A stretch of DNA of 64,000 bases from Rotaria socialis. Its lineage: Eukaryota; Rotifera; Eurotatoria; Philodinida; Philodinidae. Numbering within the stretch: the stretch's first letter is position 1; every line of letters starts with the position of its first letter. The position numbers and the translations under genes were made by a program. The stretch lies in the NCBI GenBank assembly GCA_905331475.1, contig CAJNYU010000372.1, positions 62,001 to 126,000 on the forward strand, read 5' to 3'. The notes under the pieces were generated by a model, which worked only from the letters and a program-made list of their open reading frames with translations, had not been told where the DNA came from and did not search any database. Below are positions 1 through 13,700 of the stretch, one piece after another.

Positions 1-2834
1 ACTTTTTCCAATACTATATACGTGAAGAAGCAACACTGGCCTTCAGCATACAGTAGAGGGGATTCTGCTAAAACAAATTAGTAAGATGCGATATGTTGTG
101 AGAGTTGTCATATGAGAATTAGCACTTTTCAGTCTGCTAACGAGTTTTTTAATACTATTCCCTTATTGAATTCATCTCACATACTTTAAATTTAAATGAC
201 TACCAACGTATTTATAGCAATAAAATTGGTATTACCAAAAAATTGATCTGAATATTGTGGTGGAAATATAGACGCGTTATTATGGATGTTCGGCTGGCTG
301 TATTATTTTAAATAAGTTTCAAATGTCGAGTGACTTTCAGAATCTCAATTCAGGAGAAATTTGTTTTAGCAGCTCCTATTGAAAGTTCGTAACTCAGTCA
401 CCAAAATACTGATTTTCGCATATCACGTCTTTCATTTAAAACTCGATGTTGATCGCTATAATAAGTAGTCAATGGCGTGACCGTCATGATCACACGCTGG
501 TGATAACCAGTCACGATGAATTTTTAATGTAGCAATATAATAGCAATTTTTTATTTCATCAGAAAATCAAATATTTCGTATTAATCTATCCTTCAATATG
601 TATCAGTATCCTTTTCTATTTCAACTAATTTAAAGTAAAGAAGTACAATCAATGTAATATACCATTATAGCACTAGTGAAATATATACACATTATTAATA
701 TAGGTTGAACGAATTCATGTAGAAATACTTCAGAAAAACAAAATGTACTACTTTAACATAATTCCATTCTCATCAAATTTTGGCTGTTTTCACGCTTTTA
801 TCAGGTGACTCATCTAATAATTGATCATTTTTCTGTTTCTCTTGATTTGATTCACTTCGATTCTGATTTTGATCAAGAAAATTTTCAGTATATTAAGATT
901 TTTTTCTCAAAAACATTACTTTGTCAATCTTTTGCATATCTTATATTGTTCGTTTATCTGTTTTAAGATTTTTAGAAATGAAATGCAGTTTCTGTATGAT
1001 AGTCTTTGATGCAGGAATAGCAAAACTGTCACGCAGCATGGTAGATATAATAGGAAAACATTTGCCACGATCAAAAGTCGGATTGAGCGTCGAGAGTTAA
1101 GGCTACAGCTACAGTGTCAGCGATTACGATCGTGCCCACATTGGCCACGCCGCTATGGGGTGTGAAGGAAAAACTCATACCAATACCCACATCCACACCT
1201 ACACACCCTAATATCCTACAGCCCCTTTTGTGAACACGTTACAATTTAAGTGTTTCGATATGGCCTTGTTTGATATATGAGGACTCATTCGATGACGTTT
1301 GGGGAGCACAGTTTCATAGCGTTATGATAAAGACAGACGCATAGTTTATGGTTGCGAACAAGAAAAAAGGGGAGGGAGATTGTAGTATGCATCCATGTTT
1401 TACAGATCCGTATTCGTTTCATACAATTGCGTTGTTTCGATCAGCAAATGATGCAAGAGAGAGGGAACTACTTTTATGAAACGCATATCTTCACTCTATA
1501 ATAAACTCGATATTATATGTGGATGTACAAAAACAAAACAAAGGGAAAATGGAGCCTTTTTGAGAGATGTAATATTACAGTCTCCACCTATTTCGATAAT
1601 TTGATGTTATCGATTTAGTAATGCTATAGTCAAAGCTAGAAATATCAACACAAACGCATAAGCTATGCTACAAATACAGGCGCTAAAAGCATTATTATTC
1701 TCCTTAAATTGATAATGTTTAATATAACGAGTTTTCTGAGCTTGCAGAAATTTTGATAGAGTGTAAGCATTGATATATCGGTGATAGAAGAGTTCTGGAT
1801 ATATAGATAGTTCATGTTAGTTGGTTTACGGAATATGGACGAGATACAAGATATAGATATATTTTTATAGTAAAATTATACAATTAGAAAGTACAGGGTA
1901 GGGAGGATATGAAGAGAAAGTAAACTAGTGACTATGCGATTGTAGTATCTGATTAGTAGCAAATGTAATCTTCTAATATTATGAAAAGTACTTTCTAATA
2001 GTGTTCGAGGCACACTAATAAAACAATACTAATAGCTTGGTAACATAATTAGAGCCAAACTTGACAACTATTCTATGAAACACTAAAATAATTTGCCGAA
2101 TAATACCATATGAATGATTTTTTTATAAAGTAAACTATCAAAATTTTATTTTATGACAAATTCTAATGGTGTTAGTTCTGATCAATGTATATATTGCACA
2201 GTAGCAATTGATTATACTATTACAAATAAAACTATAATAATTCAAGAATGAAAAAGTCATTGAATTAGAAAAATGCAAAATTATTTTTTTGTAGTGCTGC
2301 GCAGCTTCAAATATTTAATCTTTTGTGTGGCAACTGTGCACCTGTTCATATAACTGATTCAATTCAAGTCACATTTTTTTATGAACAACTGAAAATAAAA
2401 AATAGTAGATATTAAAAAATAAATAAAGTCGAACTTTCTTCACATGCTGCTTATTCTAAAAAACCCTTCAACCAAATAAGAGGAAATATGGCGAACAATT
2501 ACAGACCGTTACCATTATATCAGTTGTTATTTAAAAACATAGATTGAAAAAGTTTTTGCGTTTATATTGATACTCCCATTTTTTTGAATCAGTTAAGATA
2601 AACCATCGCAATGTGTGCCGAATTAATATAAGCAACATATTCGAAAAAACTATTTTAACAACGCTTAGATATCTGTTCAGATAGAGATGGAGAAATTTTC
2701 CGCCCAAAATTACATGATCCAAGCTAATGATTATCCAAACGTCACATTTCATTAAAAAAAGAGAAAAGAATAGTCCTTAATAGTAAAAAAAAATATAAAA
2801 TGAATTAACTGCATATCTGTTGGTGATGTTTCCA
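1..2834. other. gene-free stretch
   Basis: No exon series, RNA gene or repeat with clear borders was seen on either strand. Open frames are short and lack recognisable protein character. The composition is AT-rich throughout, with a slightly GC-richer patch near 1080-1220. Confidence 0.5.
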
Positions 2835-3236
2835 TTCGTGTAGCCGCTATGGCTGAATGGTTAAGATGTTTGGCACATATCCACAAGATATCGTGTTCGA
2901 ACCTCGACTCCATCAGTCATAGAATGACCTTGGACAAATCACAAACGGCTGTTTTGTCTCGGACCACCCATCTGATAACAAATTGACTACATAGTTGACG
3001 TGCACTAAATAGTTCTTGTGACTAGTATGCGTATGTGGTTAGTCAGTATGTATGGGGAGCTTAAGAAATTAAGCCAGAAGAACTCTGAGTCAGGCCGACC
3101 TTCTGTCCAGAGCTACATTTAGTAATAGATGTAGGAAAAATATCGGGGTTCCCGAAACTGTCCTCGGGCAGCACCCTACACCGAAAGGTAGCCAAAAGGC
3201 GGGGTATTCTTCTTCTTCTTCTTCCTTTCGTGTAGC
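2835..3236 (+). mobile_element. tRNA-derived SINE with target-site duplication
   Basis: The element is bounded by a perfect 10-bp direct repeat, TTCGTGTAGC, at 2835-2844 and 3227-3236. Its head is tRNA-like: an A-box TGGCTGAATGG starts near 2850 and a B-box GTTCGAACC lies at 2895-2903, the internal RNA polymerase III promoter layout, with an A-box like that of tRNA-Leu or tRNA-Ser. A body follows with a stretch near 2926 (GACCTTGGACAAATCAC) resembling the conserved core of many animal tRNA-SINEs. It ends in a TTC simple-repeat tail at about 3209-3223, right before the second duplication. The intact duplication suggests a fairly recent insertion. No second copy was noticed in this window. Confidence 0.85.
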
Positions 3237-3577
3237 ATGTTATTTTCTTCTTGTTCTTTCTCTCTACATTTGTTCTTTATATGATTGAACATTGTTCTTG
3301 TCCTTCATTTTTATATGTCAAAGATATATAAAATACAGATAGATAAGTTGTTATCAGTGACTGTATACAATTCTATCGTTAGGAATTGTTTTAGTAGTTT
3401 GTTTGTTCTTGTTGTTATTTCAAAATGTGAAATAAATATATATATATAAGAACTTCGTTCTTATATTAAAAGCAAATCTACAATATCGAAATAATAAGAG
3501 ATCTGAGAGACATAAACTATCCACATAACATAAAAATAAGTAAACGTTGGTGGTGTTCGACGACTTTAATTGCAAGG
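3237..3577. other. gene-free spacer
   Basis: AT-rich spacer between the SINE and the small inverted-repeat element. A short TA dinucleotide run lies near 3438-3447. Nothing else was recognised. Confidence 0.4.
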
Positions 3578-3679
3578 ACACTCTAAAAAAAGGGTTCTTC
3601 GTGTATATTCGGGGGGAATGCCTTAAAAGGCTTTTTACAAAGCTTCAAGGGTTTTTATAGTACTTATTTTTTAGAGTGT
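3578..3679. mobile_element. 102-bp MITE-like element with perfect terminal inverted repeats
   Basis: ACACTCTAAAAAA at 3578-3590 is matched exactly in inverse orientation by TTTTTTAGAGTGT at 3667-3679. The interior is non-coding and includes a small internal palindrome (CCTTAAAAGG near 3621). The size and layout fit a miniature inverted-repeat transposable element. No target-site duplication is evident. It sits about 55 bp upstream of the start codon of the LamG-type gene, so it may lie in that gene's promoter or 5' UTR. Confidence 0.6.
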
Positions 3680-3733
3680 AGAACAGTTTCATAAAACATG
3701 TGATTGTAGGGTCAGAATGTACCGTCGAATTCC

Positions 3734-6700
3734 ATGGTGCAACAATTCTCTCATGAACAGTTCGGACAATCAAATAGTGCACCAAGTGGAATAGCGGATT
3801 CAACAATTTCGACGAAACAACTCACTACACGACAAATCAGTGTCGATGTGAATAGTATTCGGAATGTGGCCAATCGAAGGTTTGTATATATATATATATA
3901 TAATATAATGCGTCTAGTAAGCCTATCCCAAACATATCACAATCTCTTTGTAGGCGACTAGGTTTTCTTCCCAAGATTTTGACTTTCATTCTGGTGGCTT
4001 TCATCATAGGTGCTGCAGCTGTTGCAGCGGTGATAGTATTAGTACAGGCCGGGGCATCAGCAACAACAACAACAACGACGACTACTACATCAACGACGGC
4101 GACAACTACCACTACAACGACAACAACAACAACTACCACCACAACATCGACAACTAGTACCACCACAACAACGACAACTAGCACCACAACAACAACAACA
4201 ACAACCCCATGTTTGTGAATATTCAATAATAGAAAATTATTTTTTATGATAAAGGCAAAAGATTTTTGTCTAAAATAAGTTCCGATTAGGTCAAAATCAT
4301 CATTGAGTAAAATTTCTGAATGAAGTCTTTCAGAAATTCAGATAATCTTTGAGAATGATCATGGATGGGATACTATAGAGAACAGTCACTTCGAAACCTT
4401 GAGATTCACATCTCACACCGTTTTCAGAAATATGAGTGCAAAAATATAGTTTGTTGAATTCTGAATAAGGTGATACATTTCCTATTTTGCTTTATGTTCT
4501 TCGACAAAATATTTGAAAAACCTTAACAGTTTCTTTGCTAGGGAAAAATGATGTGTTACCTTTTTTTCATAGTTACGTTGTAGAAGATAGGCCCGATCTT
4601 TAGGTATCTCACTTACTGAAGATATTGCTTTGAGCGATGTATAGTTTCGAGGTTCTGTGGAACTATTCAATATTTCTTTCGAGCATGAAATTACTCTAAA
4701 ACTTTCTGCATTAGACACAACAAGTCGATGTGTCATATTTGTACTCGATGAATTAATTAAGGATAAATCTTCGTTTTTTTAATCATTCAGTAGAAAAACT
4801 TTTTTCTTCTTAATCCCTATTACCATATACTGAATGTTGGCTTCTCAAAAGTAAAATTGAGCCATTACCAATGTATCAATACGCATTTGCCTGTTGTTTA
4901 GTATTTTATGAAATAGTTAAATATCTTTCACATTGAGAGAGCCGATGAGGATTGCTCCTGTAAAAATTGAAAATGAACAATTTCAAAAGCAACACATTAG
5001 TGAATAATTCTTTTTAGTTATTAATTTTTTCTTTAGTTATCTGCAGCCCTGCATGCATGAATGGTGGAAATTGTACGGCAACCAATGCATGCACTTGTGA
5101 GTTTTTGTGTGTTTTTTATCTATTTCTATTTTAATCGAGACTGCTTTTCTAGGCAACACGGCCATGTGGGGAGGTCCCATTTGTCAAACACGTTCGTATC
5201 AATCTATGTAAATCAAAGCGATTTATTTTAATTAAATTTCTTTTAGCTAATCGTATCTTTTGGAGTTTCGACAACACGCTACAAGATTTGTACAACAATT
5301 TCAATGGAGTTGGTAATAACGGACCAACATATTCTTCACCGGGCTACAACGGAGCTGGTGCGTGTATTTTGCTGACTCAATCGTCGAGGCAATCAGTGAC
5401 AATCGCCTCGCCATTTCTCAATTTCGCCGGTACATCGTTCACACTCGAAGTGTGGATCTATGCAAATACACTCTATAATAGCAATCCGTATACAGACAAT
5501 GCTGTTTTCGGCCAGTTTGATCAAAATGTATTGGACAAATCTCTTCATATTATTATTCGTAATCAACGAATATATCTTGGTTTCTTCTCTGATGATGTTG
5601 TAGGAACTCAAGTGAGTTAATCATGTGAAATTCTTGTTGAGAAAGCTAAGCACGTATTGAGGGGGAATGCTATTTACGAAAACTTTATTCTTTCCTCTAC
5701 AAGAATCCACGAAATTGCATCAGCCTTTTAGGATGAAATATTCATTTTTTCTCGTCTAGATATTTATGACCGAGCAGACCACTACAAGCAATAAATATAC
5801 AAAAATTGACTCATTTTTTTGTCAATATCAACCTGCTCAGTCGTATAAATCGACGAAAGAGAATAATTGAATATTTCATTAAAAAACAATTCCTTGATGT
5901 TGAGAGATTATAGAAGAAAAAAGAATGAATCTTCACTGACCAATATCATGACTCTGTATAAGATAATGCCAAAATCATTGATTTCTCTTTAATAATGTTG
6001 CTTATTTCGATAAGAAATGCCCCCTTAACTCAACATTAATGATCCGAAGAATTTTAATCCTTCTTATTTCTTTCTACCATCCATGGTAATCTATCAGTCT
6101 ATTAAACACTAATTCTATCGCCCAATAAGCAATAAGCAATAAGCGACTAGTTTAAAAGGAGAAGCAAACAATTGTTTCGTTGTAAAAATCGCATGAATTC
6201 ATGAAATCTTTTGACGTCTAGTAGAGTCTCCTGAAGAATTATGAAGTTTTCTGAAATCTTAGGGTATCCTACGACTTTTGAAGGCTTGAAGTGTTTGAAG
6301 TGTTTGAAGTATATTATTTTCCCTGGGATATTACTTGAAGTAGTTCATTTCTAAATGCTGTATAAGCTTCGTTCTGCAATTTAATATTGTGCATAATAAA
6401 TCTTATATTTTTTTTCGATTTTATGCAGCTGTTGAGCGCGGGTCAGTGGTATCATATGGTAAGTTTTGACTACAAACTATTTTTAGTTTCAACGTTCTGC
6501 GTTATCATGAACTATAGGCATATATCTATGATTATTCGGTACGTACACAGTATGTCTATGTCAACGGCTACTTAGATGCTTCACGTACATCGGCTGGACC
6601 CTATCAAGGCACAACAGGGTCAGTAAACATTCTAGTCTAAGCACAAAATAAGGGACTTAATAATAATAATAATCGTAGTTTTAAATATGCATTCGATTTT

Positions 6701-7745
6701 GTTTCGATAACATCGCTCAATATCTATCAGAGTTGATGAACATTATTCAGTGAATTACAACAAGTTTTTACTAAGATACGTCTATGCATGCAATCTTACA
6801 GCAATATTCTTCATCATCAATAGATAGGAATAACATTTGAGAAAATCAAGATTCTTTTTCTATATATTTTTGGGCTAAAAAATATTTAAAAAAAGCTCAG
6901 AAAACTCTAAAGAGATCGATACAATCACAATAGTGAATCTGTTACCGGACCAATCATTTATATTTTCGATTTTCAGATCGTTAACTATCGGCACTAATGG
7001 TGTCAATACACCAAATAACTTCTTCGATGGTTACCTTGATTCGATTGCTTACTTTGGTTCAGCAAGAAATGCATCACAAGTGTTGGACGATGCGACACTT
7101 GTTTCTGACTTAACCTTCGATGGTAATAGTCTTGTGGATCGTGGTCCATTGTTGATTAACGGCACAGGAACCAGCTATTCTTATACAACATCAGGTCGAG
7201 TTAATGGCGCTGTTACTCTTTCTGTTAACCCATCTTATGTTCAAATCACAGGCCTGAGACGTTTGGGTTTAAATGCGTGGCCATATTCAGTTGCAATCTG
7301 GATCAAACCGACATCTGTAGCTGGTGGAACAATCATGCATTTAAGTAGCCTAACGAATGGAGCTCAACCCAATGGATGGTGTTTACCAATCATGGGCCTT
7401 ACTTCAGCCGGACGTATTGCTATTAATAGTTGGAACGGTGGCAATATGCCCGTCACAGGATCTAGCGTTCCGTTGAATACATGGACACATGTTGTGGGAA
7501 CCTACTCATCAATCAATGGTCTACGATTATACGTTAACGGTGTTCTATCAGGCTCATCAGGAGCCTATAGTTTTGCCGCCGGTGGTGTTCCTATGACGAT
7601 TACACTCGGAAGCTCATTGCTTGGACTTGGTGTTTGTAATACAGGTACAATACAGATGGGTCAGTTTTATGGGTCATTAGACGAGTTTCGTGTCTATGCA
7701 CGTGAACTTACAGTGGCAGAAGTCGTTGGTTTGGCCAATCCATAA
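3734..7745 (+). CDS. type II membrane protein with Thr-rich stalk, EGF-like segment and two LamG-like domains
   Basis: Eight exons join in frame: 3734-3879, 3954-4210, 5037-5096, 5153-5191, 5247-5611, 6429-6458 (a 30-nt microexon), 6518-6618 and 6977-7745, giving 588 residues. All introns are GT-AG. The N-terminus (about 50 residues) is cytoplasmic in character. It is followed by one hydrophobic helix (FILVAFIIGAAAVAAVIVLV), a Thr-rich mucin-like stalk, and a Cys-rich EGF-like segment (CMNGGNC, later PICQ). Two concanavalin/LamG-like jelly-roll domains follow. The first has FWSFDNT, FTLEVWIYA, WYHMAYIYD and YVYVNG. The second has FDGNSLVDRG, YSVAIWIKP, WTHVVGTY, LRLYVNG and GSLDEFRVYAREL. It is probably a cell-surface or extracellular adhesion or glycan-binding protein; the ligand cannot be told. 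The start is the first in-frame ATG and was not otherwise verified. Confidence 0.85.
4060..4206 (+). repeat. coding ACN (Thr) trinucleotide repeat
   Basis: This run of ACA/ACG/ACC/ACT codons encodes almost only Thr with occasional Ser and Ala, forming the stalk of the LamG-type membrane protein. Synonymous third positions vary, so it is an old or selected repeat rather than a pure microsatellite. The apparent poly-Val frame on the opposite strand is only its shadow. Confidence 0.85.
5660..6025. mobile_element. imperfect foldback element in intron 5 of the LamG-type gene
   Basis: Two nested pairs of inverted segments are readable. The inner arms are 5732-5776 and 5833-5879 (GAAATATTCA... and ...TGAATATTTC), with a short hairpin between them around 5804-5827. 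The outer ends are GGGGGAATGCTATTTACGAA at 5661 and the inverse of a matching GGGGGCATTTCTTATCGAA at about 6006-6024. The match is diverged. It is probably a MITE or foldback insertion that accounts for the unusually long (817 bp) intron. Confidence 0.45.
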
Positions 7746-10700
7746 ATGATTGACATGACATCATACTAAATTATATAAATGTACAAACATTATTCTATTC
7801 ACATTTATTCACAGAGGTTTTCTCCGAATAGTTTTCCATTCGCACGTTGTTTCTTCTATCTAATAGCAAAAAAGTTATTTTATCTCGTCTTCCATTTCTC
7901 GAGTCCTTCTTTGTCTATGATTCATTCCTAAACTTACACTAAACCAAAATACTTTTGATTGGTTAGCTTTGATATCATGAGTCACAGTCTATAACTTCAA
8001 ATCTTTATCCATTCCTAGACGTTTTGACGAAAAGTTGACTATATAGAGCTGAATTCTAAGAATGAATACTGCTTCCACTTTTCAGCGCTTTCCCATGCTT
8101 TTCTGCCGTTTCCCACCGTACCTCCACGACCTGGGTACTAGATATATAGAATTGGCGAACAGGCGAGGTTTGAAGGATTGAAAAATCTTCACCATTTCCA
8201 ACTCCTCCAGTAGTAAAGCTGTTGGCCGTAATATTTTGAATTTATAGATGGTATATATGGACTAAAATCAGTAGAAGATTGAATACAAAATCACTTGACC
8301 CTCGTGTTTTTTTGAATTTTCGTTCTTTCATGGAAGATCTCTAGAAATCTCAAGCAGTCTATTATTTTTATTGTTGTCTTATATATAGCTGACATGTGAA
8401 CATAGAGCGTTTCACTTTTCAATTCATTTTTCAATTGTAATTGACTTTTTACTAACACCATTGATCAAGAATTAATACTGTGTTCATTCTGATGACAAAA
8501 AGAAAGTTATGGTAATGTGTTCGAAATCATTAAATAAAGGTTTCATTGTTTTCCATTGATGCAATATTCAATAACATAGACTTAAAAAGTATTTATATAA
8601 GTTTTCACATTGTGATACGATATGAAATCCGTCTAATGAATGTTTTATAAGCAACGTCAAAAGCTAAAGTTCCACGCCATTTCTATGACTATGGGGCCAT
8701 CGGTTAAATACGCCTGCAAAGAAAGATTGCAATTTGTCGTTTAACTTTGACTAAAAATCGTTTTTTGGGGACTGATGTGCATCCTTGGTATTTGAGGACA
8801 TTATTCGCATTCTAGTCATAGAGATAGTTATTATTTTTCTCTTTGATAGTCATTGTTTCTGAATGCATTCAGATTCCTGTAGACATGGACGACTGATGGA
8901 CTGGAAGAGTGCGACTTAGTAAGTAGTTGCTGGTTGTTTTCGTTAAATACAACTTATCGGTTGAAATTGACATTGCTGGTAGTCCTCGTTGTATCTTGTT
9001 TCCTTGAGGATGGCTAGTTAAACATTTGAAAACATTTTTTTTCTAACGAGAGTATGAGCGAGCGCATGAAAATGTGTCTGAACCCCTTTATTGCATCCTC
9101 ACTCCCTCCCAGATTCACATTCACATACACACCAACTCTCAAGAGAAATATTGGCGGATACTCTTTTTGTATAATAATTTTTGACTTCGATGAAATCTTA
9201 TAGAGTTTCATATGAATCATTAAAACGCAATATATGATATCCTATAATTTTTAACCATGGAAAAATGTGATTTAGTTGAGAAAATTCTAATGTGCTTCTT
9301 TCATAGTTAATCATTGAAAAGTAACACTTTTATTGAACTAAAAAAATGATACTGCCAAATAATGCTTAATACTGTTCTTCATATGAATATGATTTTCTCA
9401 ATGTAAAAAACATCAGCCGCTGTATTAAACTGTGAGCTAAACTCTAAAAAAATTGTTTTTTTCCGAAACTTCAATGGTTCAGTTCGCTTTTTCTAAACGT
9501 TTCCTAGTTTTGTAAAGTGAAAATTGTTTTGTAGTAATTATTCAAAACTTTCATAAGTTCAGAAGAAAAGGCAGGGTTTCGCAATTTTTCAACCAAACTT
9601 TCTGTTAGTTCCGTAAACTGGCCTATGGTTTCGCACTTGAAACGCTAATCCATTGTTAGTTTCTCAAAATTAAACAAAGTTTCGTAGTATAGCGATTAAA
9701 TGACTGATGGTTCCAATTTTTAACAGAAGATTTCGTCCTTCTTATTCTGAGCAATGATAGGTTTCATACAATATTAGAAAGTTTTGAATTGTTTGTGCTG
9801 AACATTTCACCTTCATATTATTGATCTTATGGTTTCGTATATTGTTCCATGAAAAATTTCAGCTTCATAGGGTGATTGACGGTTTTGCACAAACTTCGCA
9901 AAACGATTTGTAGTTTTGTAAACTTTCTACTGGTTTTGCAATTTGCTTAAAATAACTTTACATCTTTTCTTAAAGCATTTTTAGGCTCCATACACTTCGT
10001 ACAAAACTATAACCAGTTCGTTTTTTGTGTACATCGTTTTTATGCTTTTTAAGAAAAAAATGCTTCAACGTCACCTTTAGTAAATGACTCAATAAAGAAT
10101 ATTCACTTTTAGATCTGGTTGAAAAATCAGCAAAACTAATTTCCAAAAACCAACGTAGCGATTCAGTCAAAATACTGAATAGACCTTTTCTCGTCTAGGG
10201 ATCAACAGTACAAATATCATATCCTTTGTCTGTACTCATGTAAAATATAAAATAACTAGATTGTCACTTTTCATAGTCAATTCAGTGCACATTCATAAAT
10301 TCTATTTTGTAGAAATTAGACCTTAAATAAGCTAAAGCATTTTACAAAATTTTATGATTCATTCGTCGAAGTTTGAACTTTCAGAGAATGTTTCATTTTA
10401 CAAAATTTAGCATTTCAATCGGATTTTCTAGAAAACGATTTTAGATTCTATGAAAACTCAGAAATCAGTTACTGATTTTTAAAAAATCATTTAAACAATG
10501 ACAGCTATAGAGTCATTATTCAGCCATGCATATAAGTCAATCGGCAGTGTTGTGTATTCATTATTTCATCCAGCAGTTGTAGCTACTTGGTAGATAAATT
10601 TTTTCAGATACTGCATGAGTTAGTTCATTCTATATGAACAGGCACATGATGCCGACTTTTTTCTTATGGCTCACAAGAATATTAGAAATAGGATTTTCTG

Positions 10701-13700
10701 AATATAAAATCGATATTTTGAACCTTTCATATTTTTCAAACTGTATTTGAACTGTTACGTAGTATTTTTATGTTTAAGCTTGAGAATTGTATTTTGAGTA
10801 TTAGTGAACTATCTTGGAGCATGCGCAAAAAAGTTTGTGTAGGAAACGGTTTCCCTCCATAGTTTAATGCAGCTTTTATAGCTATGTGAGAAAGCAGTAA
10901 AGCCTTGACACTGAGTTCTATGAGATTTTCAGGACTAGAGTGGGGATCATAAAGGCTAGATACTCGTTTCGGGAACGTGATTTGTTATTATTAAAATTCC
11001 AAGAACCCATGAGATTTTGGGGATCCTGAATCCCCTTGTGCTAAATAGTTCTTCCTGAAAAGGTATTGGTGTGGAAAGATACATACACACACACACTCAA
11101 GAATCGCGTAAATCCTTACTTTTTCCATCAACGTTGGTACCCCGTGACTCACTATTTCTTACCTAACTACTAGAGCTGTCATAAAGAAAAGCTAATGTAC
11201 TGCGTCATTAGACATTAACGACATAAATTTACTGATCCTGCATAAAAAAATAGGTTAAGTGCAGCAGCGTCTCTTGAAGGCGTCTTTCAAGGTCTGTGAT
11301 GGCCTGAAACCCTGTCTGTCACGGTCTGTGTGCGGAGAGGGCACTCTTCGTAACAAACTCATGCTGTTTGTTACTGAAATTCTGAGCGCATACAGAGTAA
11401 CAAGCCACATGCCTATACTATAAAGTATGAGACCAAAAGACACTAGTATAGAGACGTTATTGGAAAAATTAGGTGCATCGTTTTCCGAGTGTTAGGGAAT
11501 ATATATATTGTTCTTTTATAGCAGATGTATGGTTCTAATCCTTTGTTGATGTCAGTTCTGATACTTTCAAACGGTTTTTGTTAATGCCCCTCGTATGAAT
11601 ACAAACTATGAACAGTCCTCTATTAGTGATAACAATATCAGTCAATTCAGTCAAAATATAACAAAGATACTGAATCAATTTTTTTCTGTTTCGTGACTTT
11701 CTGAACACCTCAAAGAAGAACTGTATTAGAATGACAGCATAAATGATATTTTCTGGAGAAAACGAATATAGTCATAGAAATATTGTGGTTGAAAAATCTT
11801 GTCAAATTTGAAATATGGAGAGATTGAAAAACTCAAATCTGAGTTTAGATTTAATGAATATCGGCATGCCGAGAATGCAATTCTAGATCCTAAAAACGAT
11901 TCATATCATACAGTGCACGATGCATTTAAAAAAGGTTTCACACTGGGCCATTTAGGGTTTTAGTGAAGGCCTATAACTTTTTAAGATCTTAGATTAGGGT
12001 ATCATTTTCAGAGCCCTTTTTTAAGGCTCGATCCACGAAATCTAAAACGTTTTCAAATTCTAGAAATTTTAGCTAGAAATTGAAAAGTTTTTTGAAAATA
12101 GTACCCAGAAAAGATTCAGTATGACTCCTTTTTTTAGAGAGCATTTGAATATTCTGAAATTAGAAATGTATTGCAAAATTATCTTGTTAAACTGTGCAGT
12201 ATTATTAAATTCTAGAAGAATATGCTTTTCGTGTGAGCAATTATATATGATTCTTCTATCAGAAATTGTGTATTTCACCATGTCGCAATGAGCAGCATAC
12301 CATAGGAAAACATTGTTATGAATAGGGATAGCACTATAACATTGAAGCTTATAGGTAAAGTTAAAGTTAAAGTCATGCCCCTAACGGTAGGTATGCATAA
12401 AATTATACAGAATATGCAAACGTATGCTTACTTTCAATTCAAGAAATCGCAATAAATATGTTGTGTCTCTCTAGCGTGATTGTGTAAATGAGATTTATTT
12501 TTTACATATAAAATATTTTTCATAATTATTTCTGCGTGGAAGGTTGCAATTTGTTATTATATAAGAATAACAGTCTCTCTAAACTACTGCAATAAAGCAA
12601 AGAAATTATTTATTATCTATACTCTGGAGATGAATTTGTTTTAATCGTATACGACATTTCCGATATGCTAATTGCAAAAATATGTAACCAAGTCAGAAAA
12701 CACTATTCTCAAAATATAACACGTTGTATAGACAGTCGAATAAGCCTTAAAACTTTCCTCTTTACAGATGTGCATTGAGCGACAGATTGCTTCTAGCTTT
12801 CCATCCGTAAATTGTATTTCAAAAAAGAAATTACTTTTGAAGTATACCGGAGAATTTCACAATTCTTCTATTTTCTTTTTCTTTATTTCAGATTCCGACC
12901 TACTATACCAACTACAATTGATGATTGCAGCCGTTCCCGTGGTACGGCGTCTATTCTAATCACATGACTGCACAACCTCGTTGACGTTATGACATATTAA
13001 AATGACTGTGAATAAAAATAATTCGGCCATCATCTGGATTTATAGATTGTATTCAACATAATATTCTTCATTCGCAAGTTGCCAGATAAGAAAAATGGAT
13101 GATTAATGATTGCTCTATTAACCTTGCGAATCTTTTATATCAAGCGACATAATGTTCGAGAAAAGTTAGTCTCAATATTTGAACGTCTTTTCAGATACTT
13201 GATGATAGGTCATGATTTGTACGTGTAAAGTCTGGTATCAATGGGATGTCAGAATTTTATTTAAAAGTCATGTCAAATTAACGTATTATACAATAAAATG
13301 AAGTCAGCGTTCTAAAATATCATTGGCTTGCTTTCAGTATTTTGAATGACATCTCTTCTGGCAGAAATTTCTTTACCAAAATGATTGGAATTCATTTTCT
13401 TGAAAACGATGAGAGCATGATAGTAACCGGAAACAACGTTTTTTTTTATAAAGTCTTTCAGATCTCATGAAAATATTTGAATATCATAGTTATTCAAATT
13501 ATTCCTTCTAACCAACATATAAGAAGAGAAAACAGAACATTTCGTCTGATGTCTAGTATATTGTGAAATTACTAATCTATAGTAGTTCTTAAAAAGAAAA
13601 TGGCTTGCGGAATAACAAAAAAGTAAATTCAATAAACATATTAATTGAATTGGAAGATTGCGGACAAGCATATTGTGCGTACCATTCGATATAACATGAA

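Noticed and set aside
2843..2915. Functional tRNA gene
   Set aside because: The arms do not pair as a proper cloverleaf, and the sequence is the head of a longer element with its own target duplications.
3837..4226. Minus-strand frame coding for a poly-Val protein
   Set aside because: It is the antisense shadow of the Thr-codon repeat in the LamG-type gene.
12768..12959. Exon-like segment with TTTACAG and TTTCAG borders
   Set aside because: None of the three frames gives a recognisable or extendable peptide, and no partner exon was found.
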